Below, one piece after another: positions 22,701 through 31,904 of a stretch of 39,038 nucleotides of DNA. Both the position numbers and the translations under genes were made by a program. Location: the NCBI GenBank assembly GCA_002070605.1, contig MWDO01000004.1:72184-111221 (forward strand). Reading direction: 5' to 3'. Positions within the stretch are counted from its first letter, which is position 1, and each line of letters opens with the position of its first letter. Below the pieces are notes generated by a model. The model did not search any database and was not told the DNA's origin. It saw only the letters and a program-made list of their open reading frames with translations. The DNA comes from Spirochaetes bacterium ADurb.Bin133 (GTDB taxonomy: Bacteria; Spirochaetota; GWE2-31-10; MWDO01).

Positions 22701-24263
22701 TTAATCGTCTCTATTTTTAACGACGCTCAAAATCTTTTTCATCTCGTACCGCCTTCTGATTATGTATAAAGCCGTAATAATTACCATAAAAATCGACACG
22801 TTAGTAAAAATCTCGCCGATATAGCTGTAAATCGATCTCTTCTCGTATAACGGAACTTCGGCTTTCACCACTTCCGCCGTCGCCATAGACCCCTTTGCTA
22901 TAATTTTACCGGTAAAATCGCTTGCCGTAGTAAGTCCCGTCGCGGTGCATCTGAAAAAAGATCTTCTATTCTCGATCGCTCTGAGCCGTCCCAATACCGA
23001 GTGATGCAGAGGTCCCAATCCGTTTCCAAACCAGCTGTCGTTTGTAAGATTTATCAATAGATTTGACCCTTCCGCGCATTTTTTTCTTATCAGATCGGGA
23101 AATATCTCTTCAAAACAGATATTAATGGACGCTTTAACATTTTTGATGGTAAATATTGAGGAGGTCTTGCCCGGGCTTGAATTTTTGGATAACGGGGTCA
23201 ACTTTCTAAGAAAGGGGAAAGTTTTTTCCATCGGGATATATTCGCCGAACATCAACAATCTTTCCTTGTCGTATTGAGCCGTTTTTTTTCTGTTTTCTAT
23301 CAATAAAGCGGAATTTGTAATGTTTGATTCGTCGAGCCATACTACTATCCCGAGTATTAGCGGGGGATAATTATCGGTAATAACTTTTCTCAAAAAATCG
23401 TCCCTTCCATGGTACGCTCTGTTGAAAATACTTTCAGGCCATATAATCAGGTCTACCGTTTCGTCCCCTTTAGACGCCGATTTGGTAAGTTCGTTATACC
23501 GTTCGACGTTGGTTTTAAAATAATTTTCGTCGAGTTTTTGTTTGCCCGTAACGTTGCCCTGTATCATCGCCCCTACTACCGTTTCGCATTTGGGTATTTG
23601 TTTATTCAAATAAGACAGTCTAAACGAGCCGTAAACAAGAGAGAGGAGAAACGGGATTAAAAATAAAAAATGCGCAATTTTAACTCTACTTTTATTTAGA
23701 ATTTTATCGATTAAGTTAAATAGTCCTAAATTCAAAAGCATAATAGTAATAATAAGCCCGGTCATTCCCGTTATATCGATATTCTGGACAAAGATATTAA
23801 ATCCTATCTGACTATCCGCTATGCTGTGCTTAAAAATTTTGATATAAAGCGAATCGACTAAAACAAAAACAAACGGGAGAGAGTAAAATAAAACGTTTTT
23901 ATTAAAACTGTAAAATTTTTTATAAATAAAGGCGATTATCGGATATTGTAATCCGTAATAAACGGATAAAACGGCGGGAAGCGCTACGGCTAAAACTACC
24001 GGCAACTTACCGGATTCTTTGAAAGTAACGTAGAGCCAATAAAAATTCATAATGTAAGCGACGGAGCCGAATAATATCGATTCTATTATATAACGCCGTC
24101 TGTTGATAACGATAAATATAAAGGGTATAAGCCCAAAGTATCTGATAAAAAAAAAGTCCGGATATTGACCTATCCCCCAAATTATTCCCGAAATAATAAT
24201 TATAAAACAAAACAAAGAATTTGTAAGAAAATTTTTATTGAAGAAATTTTTAATGTTTTCCAT
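22701..24263 (-). CDS. lnt: Apolipoprotein N-acyltransferase
   Basis: 520 aa. Adds the third acyl chain to lipoprotein N-terminal cysteines in the inner membrane. Six or so N-terminal helices (to ~215) are followed by a carbon-nitrogen hydrolase domain. The catalytic triad is Glu277 (IIWPE), Lys333 (YDKERLLMFGEYIP) and Cys383 (INICFEE); NLTNDSWFG and RAIENRRSFFRCTATGL also match. A final helix sits near 485-505. It starts 9 bases after the cheB stop with no clear ribosome site, so it is probably translated through coupling. Three predicted lipoproteins in this window are likely substrates. Confidence 0.92.
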   Translation of the reverse strand: MENIKNFFNKNFLTNSLFCFIIIISGIIWGIGQYPDFFFIRYFGLIPFIFIVINRRRYIIESILFGSVAYIMNFYWLYVTFKESGKLPVVLAVALPAVLSVYYGLQYPIIAFIYKKFYSFNKNVLFYSLPFVFVLVDSLYIKIFKHSIADSQIGFNIFVQNIDITGMTGLIITIMLLNLGLFNLIDKILNKSRVKIAHFLFLIPFLLSLVYGSFRLSYLNKQIPKCETVVGAMIQGNVTGKQKLDENYFKTNVERYNELTKSASKGDETVDLIIWPESIFNRAYHGRDDFLRKVITDNYPPLILGIVVWLDESNITNSALLIENRKKTAQYDKERLLMFGEYIPMEKTFPFLRKLTPLSKNSSPGKTSSIFTIKNVKASINICFEEIFPDLIRKKCAEGSNLLINLTNDSWFGNGLGPLHHSVLGRLRAIENRRSFFRCTATGLTTASDFTGKIIAKGSMATAEVVKAEVPLYEKRSIYSYIGEIFTNVSIFMVIITALYIIRRRYEMKKILSVVKNRDD

Positions 24264-24272
24264 ATTTTTATA

Positions 24273-25394
24273 CTATATTATTTTTTTATTTAAAACAAGA
24301 CTAATTATTGTTTCCGAGATTTTATCTAAAGGTTTTACAATTTGGATATTTTGTTTTTCTATAGCGACCTTCGGCATGCCAAATACAACCGAAGAGCTCT
24401 GATCTTGAGCTATAGTTACGCCGCCGGATTTTAGGATTTTGCCAATCTGAACGGCGCCGTCCTTTCCCATTCCGGTCATAATGCAACCGATGGAAGAGCC
24501 TCCGTACGTTTCGGCGACGGACTCGAATAAAACGTCGGCCGACGGTCTGTGTCCGTTAACCGGATCCGACTCGTCAAGTTCTATAACGTTTGCCAGCGGC
24601 TTTTTCTTGACCTTTACGTGTTTATTCCCCGGAGCGATCAAAACCCTTCCTTGTTTTAAGATATCGCCGTCGCTCGCCTCCTTTACCGGTAATTTGCAAA
24701 TCTTATTTAAACTGTTGGCGAACTCAAGCGTAAATCCCTGCGGCATATGTTGCACGACGACGATAGGAATAGGGAAATCTTCCGGAAACTTTGGTAAAAC
24801 CTCTCTCAAAGCGTTGGGACCGCCGGTCGATATTCCGATGGAGACTATCTCTATATTGGGAACGGATGCGATCGGTTGCAGATATTTATTAACGTCAAGT
24901 TCCGGCATCGAACCCAGATCAAATTTTATTCTTTGAATAACGGAAGGTATCTCCGGCTCGCTGACTTGGCTGATTTTTTCGTAATATGAATTTGGTTTCG
25001 CCAAAGCCAGCGTCATTTCAATTAATTGAGCGCCCATATCGGCGAGATTAACCCCCGGTTCCGACGGTTTTAAAATAAAGTCCGACGCGCCTAACTCCAA
25101 CGCTTCTAAGGTAATTTTAGCGCCTTTTTTGGCAAGCGCGGAGAGGATAATAACCGGAGAGTTTATTCCCAGCCTCTCTTTTTCTCTTAGAAACTCTATA
25201 CCGTTCATTTCAGGCATTTCAAGATCGAGTATGATAATATCCGGCTTTAGTTTGCTAATTTTGTTTAGCGCGAATCTTCCGTTCATAGCCGTTCCGACCA
25301 CCTCAATACTTTCGGATTTGCTCAGTTCCCTTGTAACCAAATTCCTTATAAGAGCGGAGTCGTCTACTATCATAGCTTTTATTGTCTGGCTCAA
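24273..25394 (-). CDS. cheB: Chemotaxis methylesterase CheB
   Basis: 373 aa. Removes methyl groups from chemoreceptor glutamates when phosphorylated by CheA. The receiver domain has VDDS with acidic Asp11/12 and phospho-acceptor Asp57 in LDLEMPEMNG. The methylesterase domain has the triad Ser189 (GISTGGP), His216 (VQHMP) and Asp312 (TGMGKDG). The start is TTG 25394, supported by AAGGA (25401-25405) 6 nt upstream; that site overlaps the cheR stop, so the two are coupled. No receptor, CheA or CheW gene is nearby. Confidence 0.95.
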   Translation of the reverse strand: MSQTIKAMIVDDSALIRNLVTRELSKSESIEVVGTAMNGRFALNKISKLKPDIIILDLEMPEMNGIEFLREKERLGINSPVIILSALAKKGAKITLEALELGASDFILKPSEPGVNLADMGAQLIEMTLALAKPNSYYEKISQVSEPEIPSVIQRIKFDLGSMPELDVNKYLQPIASVPNIEIVSIGISTGGPNALREVLPKFPEDFPIPIVVVQHMPQGFTLEFANSLNKICKLPVKEASDGDILKQGRVLIAPGNKHVKVKKKPLANVIELDESDPVNGHRPSADVLFESVAETYGGSSIGCIMTGMGKDGAVQIGKILKSGGVTIAQDQSSSVVFGMPKVAIEKQNIQIVKPLDKISETIISLVLNKKII

Positions 25395-25403
25395 TTTTTA
25401 TCC

Positions 25404-26207
25404 TTATTTTTTCATATATAAACACGCTTCGCCTAATTTAACGAAAGAAAACTTTGTATTCATCCCAAAAAGAGACTCCGAATGTCCTATAAACAGATAA
25501 GAATTGGGATTCATCGATTCATAAATTCTGTTTATTACTTCCATTTGAGCTTTAGAGTCAAAATAAATTATAACGTTTCTACAAAATACTACGTCAAAAT
25601 TTCTTAATCCCGAATCATATTTTAGATTGTGATAGTCAAACGTTACAATCTTCCTAATATCGTCTATAATATGATATCCGCCGCCGGTTTTGACGAAATA
25701 TTTATTCAGATACGCCGGCGGAATTCCGGCGATTTTGTTATCCGGATAGAAGCCCTCTTTCGCCTTCATCAACACGTTAAAAGAGATATCGCTCGCTATT
25801 ATTTCAATTCGCCAGGAACGGTCAAGTTTTTCTTTCAACGACATAGCTATCGAATACGGCTCTTCTCCCGTAGAACACCCCGCGCTCCAGACCTTGATAA
25901 CTTTCTCGTCTTTCGACGCCATAAGTTGATTGATTACTTCGTTTTCAAGCGCGTGAAATTGCACCGCGTTTCTGAAAAAACTTGTAAGGTTGGTCGTAAC
26001 GGCGTCGAGTAAAACTTTTAATTCTTGGGGCTGAGATATCAAAATATTATAGTACTCCCCAAGAGTGTTAAGGTTGGACTTTTTTAGCCTGTCTTTGAGG
26101 CGGCTTTCCAGAATAGGCCTATTAACCTCGGTAAAATGAATTCCCGAAGAATCGTATATTAAGTCTCTGAATTTTTTAAAATCTGCGTTTTCTAATTTTT
26201 CAAACAT
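25404..26207 (-). CDS. cheR: Chemotaxis methyltransferase CheR
   Basis: 267 aa from ATG 26207 (AAGG ~7 nt upstream; an earlier TTG at 26231 is less likely). Methylates chemoreceptors with SAM. The N-terminal helical domain has LIYDSSGIHFTEVNRPILESRL, then the SAM site KVWSAGCSTGEEPYSIAM and the late motif FDVVFCRNVIIYFD. First gene of a cheR-cheB-lnt operon; the grouping with lnt is unusual and probably just shared transcription. Confidence 0.94.
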   Translation of the reverse strand: MFEKLENADFKKFRDLIYDSSGIHFTEVNRPILESRLKDRLKKSNLNTLGEYYNILISQPQELKVLLDAVTTNLTSFFRNAVQFHALENEVINQLMASKDEKVIKVWSAGCSTGEEPYSIAMSLKEKLDRSWRIEIIASDISFNVLMKAKEGFYPDNKIAGIPPAYLNKYFVKTGGGYHIIDDIRKIVTFDYHNLKYDSGLRNFDVVFCRNVIIYFDSKAQMEVINRIYESMNPNSYLFIGHSESLFGMNTKFSFVKLGEACLYMKK

Positions 26208-26318
26208 AAAAAAACCTTGAATTATCTGCAAATTAGTATATAATATTTATAATGGAATTTGTAAACACAATTCTATAAATTTTTTAATATTTTTAAAGCG
26301 ACGGGAAAAGAGAGGGAT

Positions 26319-26600
26319 ATGTTGGAGTTAAAGTATGAAGAACTTCTAAGAAATTCGATAGTAGACAACAAAATAAAAGCGGCTCATTTGAGGCATATAC
26401 CGAAATTGAAGACTTGCGATAATTGGGGGCAAACGGAATTCATCGGAAGGGTTAATTTTAAATTTAAATTTACCGAAATGGACGGCGGTTTGATTAAATT
26501 TAACGGCAGAATATATTATATTAACAATAGACAGATACAGTCTCTTATGAATTATGTGAAGTGGAATAATTTGAACAACGTAATATCGGTCATAGAGTAA
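26319..26600 (+). CDS. 93-aa protein, unknown
   Basis: Soluble, basic, mixed alpha/beta. It starts at ATG after a GAGAGGG site. The N-terminal ~30 residues are helical (KYEELLRNSIVDNKIKAAHLRHI), then strand-like segments (GRVNFKFKFTEMDGGLIKFNGRIYYIN) and a final helix. No signal peptide or cysteine motif. It lies between divergent cheR and the TRAP operon promoter, apparently as its own unit. No family is recognised. Confidence 0.6.
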   Translation: MLELKYEELLRNSIVDNKIKAAHLRHIPKLKTCDNWGQTEFIGRVNFKFKFTEMDGGLIKFNGRIYYINNRQIQSLMNYVKWNNLNNVISVIE

Positions 26601-26637
26601 ATAATATTAAAAATTTTTGTAATATTTTAGTATTTAG

Positions 26638-26666
26638 TTGTGAAATTTTAATAAAAAATATATATT
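26638..26666 (+). promoter_or_regulatory. Likely promoter of the TRAP operon
   Basis: TTGTGA (26638-26643), 17 bp, TATATT (26661-26666), ~25 bp upstream of tatT. Confidence 0.5.
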
Positions 26667-26691
26667 ATTAGAAAAGATTAAAGGTTGTATA

Positions 26692-27561
26692 ATGAGAAGG
26701 ATAAAACTATTAATTTGTATAATTGTCGCGGCTTCGGTTGTTTCCTGTTCGTCGATTATCGGCAATCTTACCGAAGGATTGACGAAGTCTCTTTATAAAC
26801 AGAAAGATATAAAGTTGATCGAGGACGGAGCGCCGGCGTTTTTGTTGCTAATCGAGTCTTTTATAGAGAGTTCTCCAAACGATAAGAATCAATTAGTTAC
26901 CGGTATTCAGACTTTCTCCGCTTACTCTTCGGCTTTTGTAGACGATAAGGAGAGGAAAAAGATTTTTTCGGATAAAACTAAAGGGTGGGCTCTAGATCTG
27001 CTTAGGACTTATCCTCTGTTTGACAACTATGAGAATATAGAAGATAGAGATGCAAAAGACGCCGCTTTTAAGAAGTTTTTATCCGGTTTGAAGAAGGACG
27101 ACGTCAAATACGTTTTTTGGGCGGCAAACGCATGGATAATGTGGATTATCGATAATCTTGATTCGATGGACGCTTTTTTGGAGCTTCCCGTCGCAAAAGA
27201 GATAGTAACGCGCATAAAGGAGATCGACGGCGATTTTTATTACGGAGCTCCGCATCTCTTTGACGGAGTATATTACAGCGCCTTTCCCGAAAATTTCGGA
27301 GGAAATTTAAAAAAAGCCAAAGAAGAATTTGACGTAGCTTTAAAACTATCCGGCGAGGAGTTTTTAACTACTAAATTATTTTACGCGACTTTTTATTTAA
27401 CGGCTATAGGGGATAAAGAGGGGTTTGAAAAAATTTTAAACGAAATTATAGATATGGATATAGAGAAATATCCCGATACAAGACTTTTAAACATTGTGTC
27501 AAAAAGTCAAGCTGAAAAAATGATAGAAAAAGTTGATGAAATGTTTATAAATTTGGAATGA
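26692..27561 (+). CDS. TatT-type TRAP-associated lipoprotein
   Basis: 289 aa. The lipoprotein signal ends VVSC (Cys19). The mature part is all-helical with TPR-like hairpins (PVAKEIVTRIKEIDGDFYYGAPHLFDGVYYSAFP, FGGNLKKAKEEFDVALKLSGEEFLTTKLFYATFYLTA). This pattern and its place directly before dctP match TatT (Tp0956 of Treponema pallidum), which forms trimers that dock the substrate-binding protein. Anchored in the periplasm; the substrate is thought to be a hydrophobic or organic acid ligand but is not known here. dctP follows after 23 bases. Confidence 0.85.
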   Translation: MRRIKLLICIIVAASVVSCSSIIGNLTEGLTKSLYKQKDIKLIEDGAPAFLLLIESFIESSPNDKNQLVTGIQTFSAYSSAFVDDKERKKIFSDKTKGWALDLLRTYPLFDNYENIEDRDAKDAAFKKFLSGLKKDDVKYVFWAANAWIMWIIDNLDSMDAFLELPVAKEIVTRIKEIDGDFYYGAPHLFDGVYYSAFPENFGGNLKKAKEEFDVALKLSGEEFLTTKLFYATFYLTAIGDKEGFEKILNEIIDMDIEKYPDTRLLNIVSKSQAEKMIEKVDEMFINLE

Positions 27562-27584
27562 TAATAATTATTTAAGGAGTAAGC

Positions 27585-28583
27585 GTGGTAAAAAGGATTT
27601 TTACATTTTTATTTGTTTTGGTATTAACCGTTGGGGTATCTTCGGCAAAATATAACTATTTATTGGCGACGGACGCTCCCGCCGGAAGTTTGTGGGTCAA
27701 ATTCATAGAAGAGATTAATGTAAAGCTTCAAAAGAAATATAACGGCGAGGTGGAGATAAAAGTTTACGCCGGCGGGACGATGAGAGATCAGAGTTCCGTA
27801 ATAAAAAAAATTAAAATCGGTCAACTCTCCGGAGCGGGACTCAGCAGCGGCGGCGCTCAATTGATCTATAAAGATTTTGGCGTGTTAGGCTTTCCGACTC
27901 TTTTTCGCTCTTACGACGAGTACGACTATATAGTTAGTACGATGGGCGGTTTCTTCGAAAACGAATTTGAGAAGAACGGATTTGTTTTATTGGGCTGGAC
28001 GGAAGTCGGGTTTATATACGTTTTTTCTAAGAAACCCGTAGCGTCGATAGAGGATTTAAAAAACGGGAAGCCTTGTTTGATGGAGGGGGATATAATTAGC
28101 GAAGCTCTATATAAAGAGGCGGGAATAAAGCCGGTTCAAACCAAGATGTCGGACATACTGACCGATTTGAATACCGGAAGAGTTGAAACGGTGTTTAACT
28201 CGACTTACGGCTTATTAGCTACGCAATGGTTTCCAAAGGTCTCGTATATGGCGGATTTCCCGATTACGTTTATGATAGGGGCTATAGTCGTAGACAAGAA
28301 GTTGTTTTACTCTATGCCTAAAGAGTATCAAGATACGATGAGAAATTTATTTAACGAATATATGAGTAAGTTGACAAAAAAAGTCAGACAGGATAACGAA
28401 TCTGCAAGAGACGCGCTGACTAAAAAAGCCGGTATTAAAGTACTGCCGGTTAAGGACGATCAGAAGAAAATATTTTACGATTCATGCGAAAGGGCTTCGG
28501 CGCAGTTGACTAAGGGAGAATTTTCGGCAGAGCTCTACGCAAAGATAAAAACGACTCTTGAAGAGTATCGGAAGAGAAGGTAA
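27585..28583 (+). CDS. dctP: TRAP transporter substrate-binding protein (DctP family)
   Basis: 332 aa. GTG start with AAGGAG 5 nt upstream. The Sec signal peptide (MVKRIFTFLFVLVLTVGVSSA) has no lipobox. The DctP fold shows YNYLLATDAPAGSLWVKF, VEIKVYAGGTMRDQSSVIKKIKIGQLSGAGLSSGGA, PCLMEGDIISEALYKEAG and VFNSTYGLLATQWFPKVSYM. The usual DctP substrate Arg cannot be placed with confidence. Partner of the TatT lipoprotein upstream and of DctQ/DctM downstream. It is the TatP counterpart (Tp0957-like). Confidence 0.9.
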   Translation: MVKRIFTFLFVLVLTVGVSSAKYNYLLATDAPAGSLWVKFIEEINVKLQKKYNGEVEIKVYAGGTMRDQSSVIKKIKIGQLSGAGLSSGGAQLIYKDFGVLGFPTLFRSYDEYDYIVSTMGGFFENEFEKNGFVLLGWTEVGFIYVFSKKPVASIEDLKNGKPCLMEGDIISEALYKEAGIKPVQTKMSDILTDLNTGRVETVFNSTYGLLATQWFPKVSYMADFPITFMIGAIVVDKKLFYSMPKEYQDTMRNLFNEYMSKLTKKVRQDNESARDALTKKAGIKVLPVKDDQKKIFYDSCERASAQLTKGEFSAELYAKIKTTLEEYRKRR

Positions 28584-28587
28584 CTTT

Positions 28588-29133
28588 ATGGTTGTTTTTT
28601 TGAAGAAATTCGTCGGCGTCTTTAGAAAAATAGAAGAGGGACTTTTAGTCTCTCTCTTTTCTATTATGGTTTTAGTAGCGACGTCGCAGATATTTTTGTC
28701 GTTTTTTTCGAGGGGAGTTATATGGTTTGATTCGTTATTGAAATATTTAGTTTTGTGGATAGCTATGCTCGCTTCGAGTATAGCGACTTACAGTAACAAA
28801 CATATAAAAATAGACTTGATAGGAAGGTTTGCAAAGGGGAGATTGAAGTCAATCGTAAATTTGACGACAAATTTATTTTCAGCTGTTGTTTGTACCGTTA
28901 TTACGATCGTTTCCATTATATATATTGCTGAAATCGAATACGGTTCGACCGATCCGTCCCCTTTTCTTGGGATTGATAAATGGATACTGCTGATTATTCT
29001 ACCGGTTGGATTTGGATTGATGAGCGTCAAATTTACCGTTTTTTCTATTTTATCGGTTTACTTTACGGTTACAAATAGAGACGTAGAGCGAATGTATTCA
29101 ACCGAAAAAGAAACTATACATAAGGAATATTAA
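28588..29133 (+). CDS. dctQ: TRAP transporter small membrane subunit (DctQ)
   Basis: 181 aa from ATG 28588, set by AGAAGG (28575-28580) 7 nt upstream; an in-frame start at 28558 would overlap dctP. Four helices in the DctQ pattern (LLVSLFSIMVLVATSQIFLS, LLKYLVLWIAMLASSIATYSNKHIKIDLIGRF). Forms the membrane complex with DctM. Its stop overlaps the dctM start by one base (TAATG). Confidence 0.88.
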   Translation: MVVFLKKFVGVFRKIEEGLLVSLFSIMVLVATSQIFLSFFSRGVIWFDSLLKYLVLWIAMLASSIATYSNKHIKIDLIGRFAKGRLKSIVNLTTNLFSAVVCTVITIVSIIYIAEIEYGSTDPSPFLGIDKWILLIILPVGFGLMSVKFTVFSILSVYFTVTNRDVERMYSTEKETIHKEY

Positions 29134-30950
29134 TGTCTGTAATCTTAATAATTATCTGTTTCATAGCAATAATCGGCGCCCCGCTGTTTTCCGTCATAGG
29201 GGGTATATCCTTAGTAAATTTTCTTGGAATCGGTAAAATTTTAGTAGTTCCTCAGGAGATGGCCGGTATTACTAATACGGCGCTGCTGCATAGTATCCCG
29301 CTTTTTACGTTTGCCGGTTATATTTTAGCGAAATCTAACGCGTCTAAAAGGTTGGTTAGACTTTCAGGGGCGGCTTTCGGTTGGATGCCCGGCGGTTTGG
29401 CGATAGTAACGCTTATAGCGTGCGCTATATTTACCGCATTCACTGGCGCTTCCAGCGTAACAATTGTGGCTTTGGGAGGACTGCTTATTCCGGCGTTGTT
29501 ATCCGATAAATACGACGAACGTTTTTCTTTGGGATTGGTTACGGCGTCGGGAAGCGTCGGTTTGTTATTTCCGCCAAGTTTGGTCATAATTCTCTATGGA
29601 GTTATAGCCTCTACAAGTATAGAGAGTCTTTACGTTGCGGGAGCAATTCCCGGTATTATTATTATTTTAACAATCGCCGTTTATGCGATATTTAAAAGGC
29701 GTTCGTTTAAAACCGAAAACAAATTTTCGATGAAAGAGGTGGGGGCGGCGCTATGGGATATCAAATGGGAATTGCCTCTGCCCATACTGCTTTTTGGGGG
29801 AATATTTTCCGGGAAAATGGCGATATCGGATTCGGCCGCGTTTACCGTTTTATACGTTCTTGTTGCGGAGATATTTTTAACGAAAGACGTCAAGATAAAA
29901 GATCTTCCAAATATTGTAAAAGAGAGTATGGAGCTTGTCGGAGCGATATTAGTTATACTTACCGTATCGCTCGCGGCGACAAACTATATTATATACAAAG
30001 AGATTCCCAATATGTTGTTTGATATGACAAAAGGGATAATAATAAATAAATTTATGTTTCTGCTCGCTTTGAATATATTTCTGATAATTGTCGGTTGTAT
30101 AATGGACATATTTTCGGCTCTCATGGTTATAGTGCCTCTGATTTTACCCTTAGCGGAGGCTTACAACGTAGATAGCGTTCATTTGGGGATAATTTTTTTA
30201 GCGAATCTTGAGATCGGTTATCTAACGCCTCCCGTCGGTATGAATTTATTCATCTCAAGCATAAGATTTAACAAATCGATAGTAGAGATATACAAAGCTT
30301 CCGTACCGTTTATTTTACTTTCGCTGTTATCGCTTGGTTTGATAACATACGTTCCATGGTTTAGCACCTGGTTTATGGATAAAACTTCGATCGTAGGGAA
30401 GTGGGAATACGAGTACGGCGACGGGATAATCGATAGTCTTACGATAAAGAGCGGCGGCAAATATTTTAGGGCTAAAGGGGATATGATGGAGATAATGTTT
30501 GCCGAACCAATCGCGAAAAATTATAAAATTTCAAAAGATTCCATAACTTTTTTGGCAGAAGAGGAGACCTATAAATACGAGATATTCAATAGAGGGAAGA
30601 GATTAAAACTAACGGATATAAACGGCGCGGAACGGTTTTATCAAAACAAGATGGAGATAGAGATTCCCGCAAAAACCGGATTCTTTATTTCGGGATGGAT
30701 AGACGAACTAAACGACGTCAAAGCGGAATTCTACCTTAACGGGATGGGTCATTGGATTGAAAAAGGCGAAGAAAAAAGTTTTAGATATGAAGTTAATAAA
30801 GGTAAATTGTCGATAATAACGATGGACGATGAAATAGAAAAAAAAGAAATATATAAATATAAAATTTCGAAGTTTAAAGATTCGTTTATTTTGTACGGCA
30901 ATGATAAGAAATTTAATTTTAATATTTCTGAAGAAATTTCTGATTTGTAA
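29133..30950 (+). CDS. dctM: TRAP transporter large permease (DctM) with extra C-terminal domain
   Basis: 605 aa; the family is usually ~425. Residues 1-415 are the standard Na+-driven permease (GASSVTIVALGGLLIPALLSDKYD, SGSVGLLFPPSLVIILYG, LEIGYLTPPVGMNLFI). Residues ~418-605 are a soluble tail of two similar lipocalin-like beta modules: one opens with IVGKWEYEYGDGIIDSLTI and one with FISGWIDELNDVKAEFYL. The tail starts right after the last helix and is probably periplasmic, where it could contact DctP or TatT; side and role are inferred. Translation is coupled to dctQ. Confidence 0.88.
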   Translation: MSVILIIICFIAIIGAPLFSVIGGISLVNFLGIGKILVVPQEMAGITNTALLHSIPLFTFAGYILAKSNASKRLVRLSGAAFGWMPGGLAIVTLIACAIFTAFTGASSVTIVALGGLLIPALLSDKYDERFSLGLVTASGSVGLLFPPSLVIILYGVIASTSIESLYVAGAIPGIIIILTIAVYAIFKRRSFKTENKFSMKEVGAALWDIKWELPLPILLFGGIFSGKMAISDSAAFTVLYVLVAEIFLTKDVKIKDLPNIVKESMELVGAILVILTVSLAATNYIIYKEIPNMLFDMTKGIIINKFMFLLALNIFLIIVGCIMDIFSALMVIVPLILPLAEAYNVDSVHLGIIFLANLEIGYLTPPVGMNLFISSIRFNKSIVEIYKASVPFILLSLLSLGLITYVPWFSTWFMDKTSIVGKWEYEYGDGIIDSLTIKSGGKYFRAKGDMMEIMFAEPIAKNYKISKDSITFLAEEETYKYEIFNRGKRLKLTDINGAERFYQNKMEIEIPAKTGFFISGWIDELNDVKAEFYLNGMGHWIEKGEEKSFRYEVNKGKLSIITMDDEIEKKEIYKYKISKFKDSFILYGNDKKFNFNISEEISDL

Positions 30951-30983
30951 GTAAAAGGCTATATTAATTTCAAAGGAAATTTG

Positions 30984-31904
30984 ATGATAGCGGTCGGTCG
31001 GTCGTATAAGATATTAATAGTTTCTTCCAACTTTGATAGATCTGAAAAGATTAAGCGGTTGTTGGCAAATAAGCCTTTTATATTAATCGATGCAAAAGAT
31101 GAAGACGAAGCCGTAAACGCGCTTGCTAGCGCTAATAAAATTTTCTACATTATCATTGATTATGATTCTTCAAACTACAATTCGTTAGCTCTCTTAAAAA
31201 AGATAAAAAAGAGAAATTTCAAAGGGGGCGTTTTACTGCTTATTGAAAATTTAAACGATAGTATAAGGAAAAAAATAAAATTTTTTGAATCGTTGAGCGT
31301 TACCTCTTTAGATAGAGAAAGAGACGGGATTGCGTATATATTAGACAATTATATACGCTCTTTTAGGAAAACAAAGATTAATATCGAAGTATCAAGATTT
31401 GTTAAGTTTGAGAAAAAATTGTACGTTATACCTAATTCGTTGAAGTATATGAAGCCGATATCGGAGCACCTTACCAGAGATTTAGTTCAGGTCGGCATAG
31501 TCGATAAAAACTTTCTCTTTAACGTAAAATTTGGTATCCAAGAGATGATAATTAATGCGATAGAACACGGTAATCTTGAGATAACTTACGAGCAAAAAAG
31601 CGAAATGTTGAGAAACGGTTTGGATCTTAACGAAATTATAAAAAAATATTCGGCTCTTCCGAAATTTAAAAATAGAAAAGTTTATATAAAATATCTTCTG
31701 ACAAAAAAAAGAGCTCTATATATAATCAAAGATCAAGGAAACGGCTTTAATTGGAGAGAAACTCCCGATTGCTCAAAAAGCGAGAACCATTTATTAGAAC
31801 ACGGCAGAGGCATAATGATGACTAAGAATTATTTTGACGAAGTCAGATATAACGATAAGGGCAACGAAGTAACGCTTGTCTTAAATAAAAAGCTAATAGA
31901 GTAG
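30984..31904 (+). CDS. Receiver-like protein with RsbW-type ATPase domain
   Basis: 306 aa from ATG 30984 (AAAGGA 6 nt upstream; the preceding TTG is rejected). Residues ~8-125 fold like a response-regulator receiver, but the acidic DD pair is replaced (ILIVSSN); an Asp (IIIDYD) is near the phospho-site position. Residues ~140-306 are a histidine-kinase-like ATPase of the anti-sigma/RsbW kind: N-box EMIINAIEHGN (~187-197), DQGNG (~250) and HGRGIMM (~275). No dimerisation histidine domain is present. It may be a serine kinase/anti-sigma switch or a pseudo-receiver regulator. Its 3' end overlaps the convergent gene by 12 bases. Confidence 0.7.
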   Translation: MIAVGRSYKILIVSSNFDRSEKIKRLLANKPFILIDAKDEDEAVNALASANKIFYIIIDYDSSNYNSLALLKKIKKRNFKGGVLLLIENLNDSIRKKIKFFESLSVTSLDRERDGIAYILDNYIRSFRKTKINIEVSRFVKFEKKLYVIPNSLKYMKPISEHLTRDLVQVGIVDKNFLFNVKFGIQEMIINAIEHGNLEITYEQKSEMLRNGLDLNEIIKKYSALPKFKNRKVYIKYLLTKKRALYIIKDQGNGFNWRETPDCSKSENHLLEHGRGIMMTKNYFDEVRYNDKGNEVTLVLNKKLIE

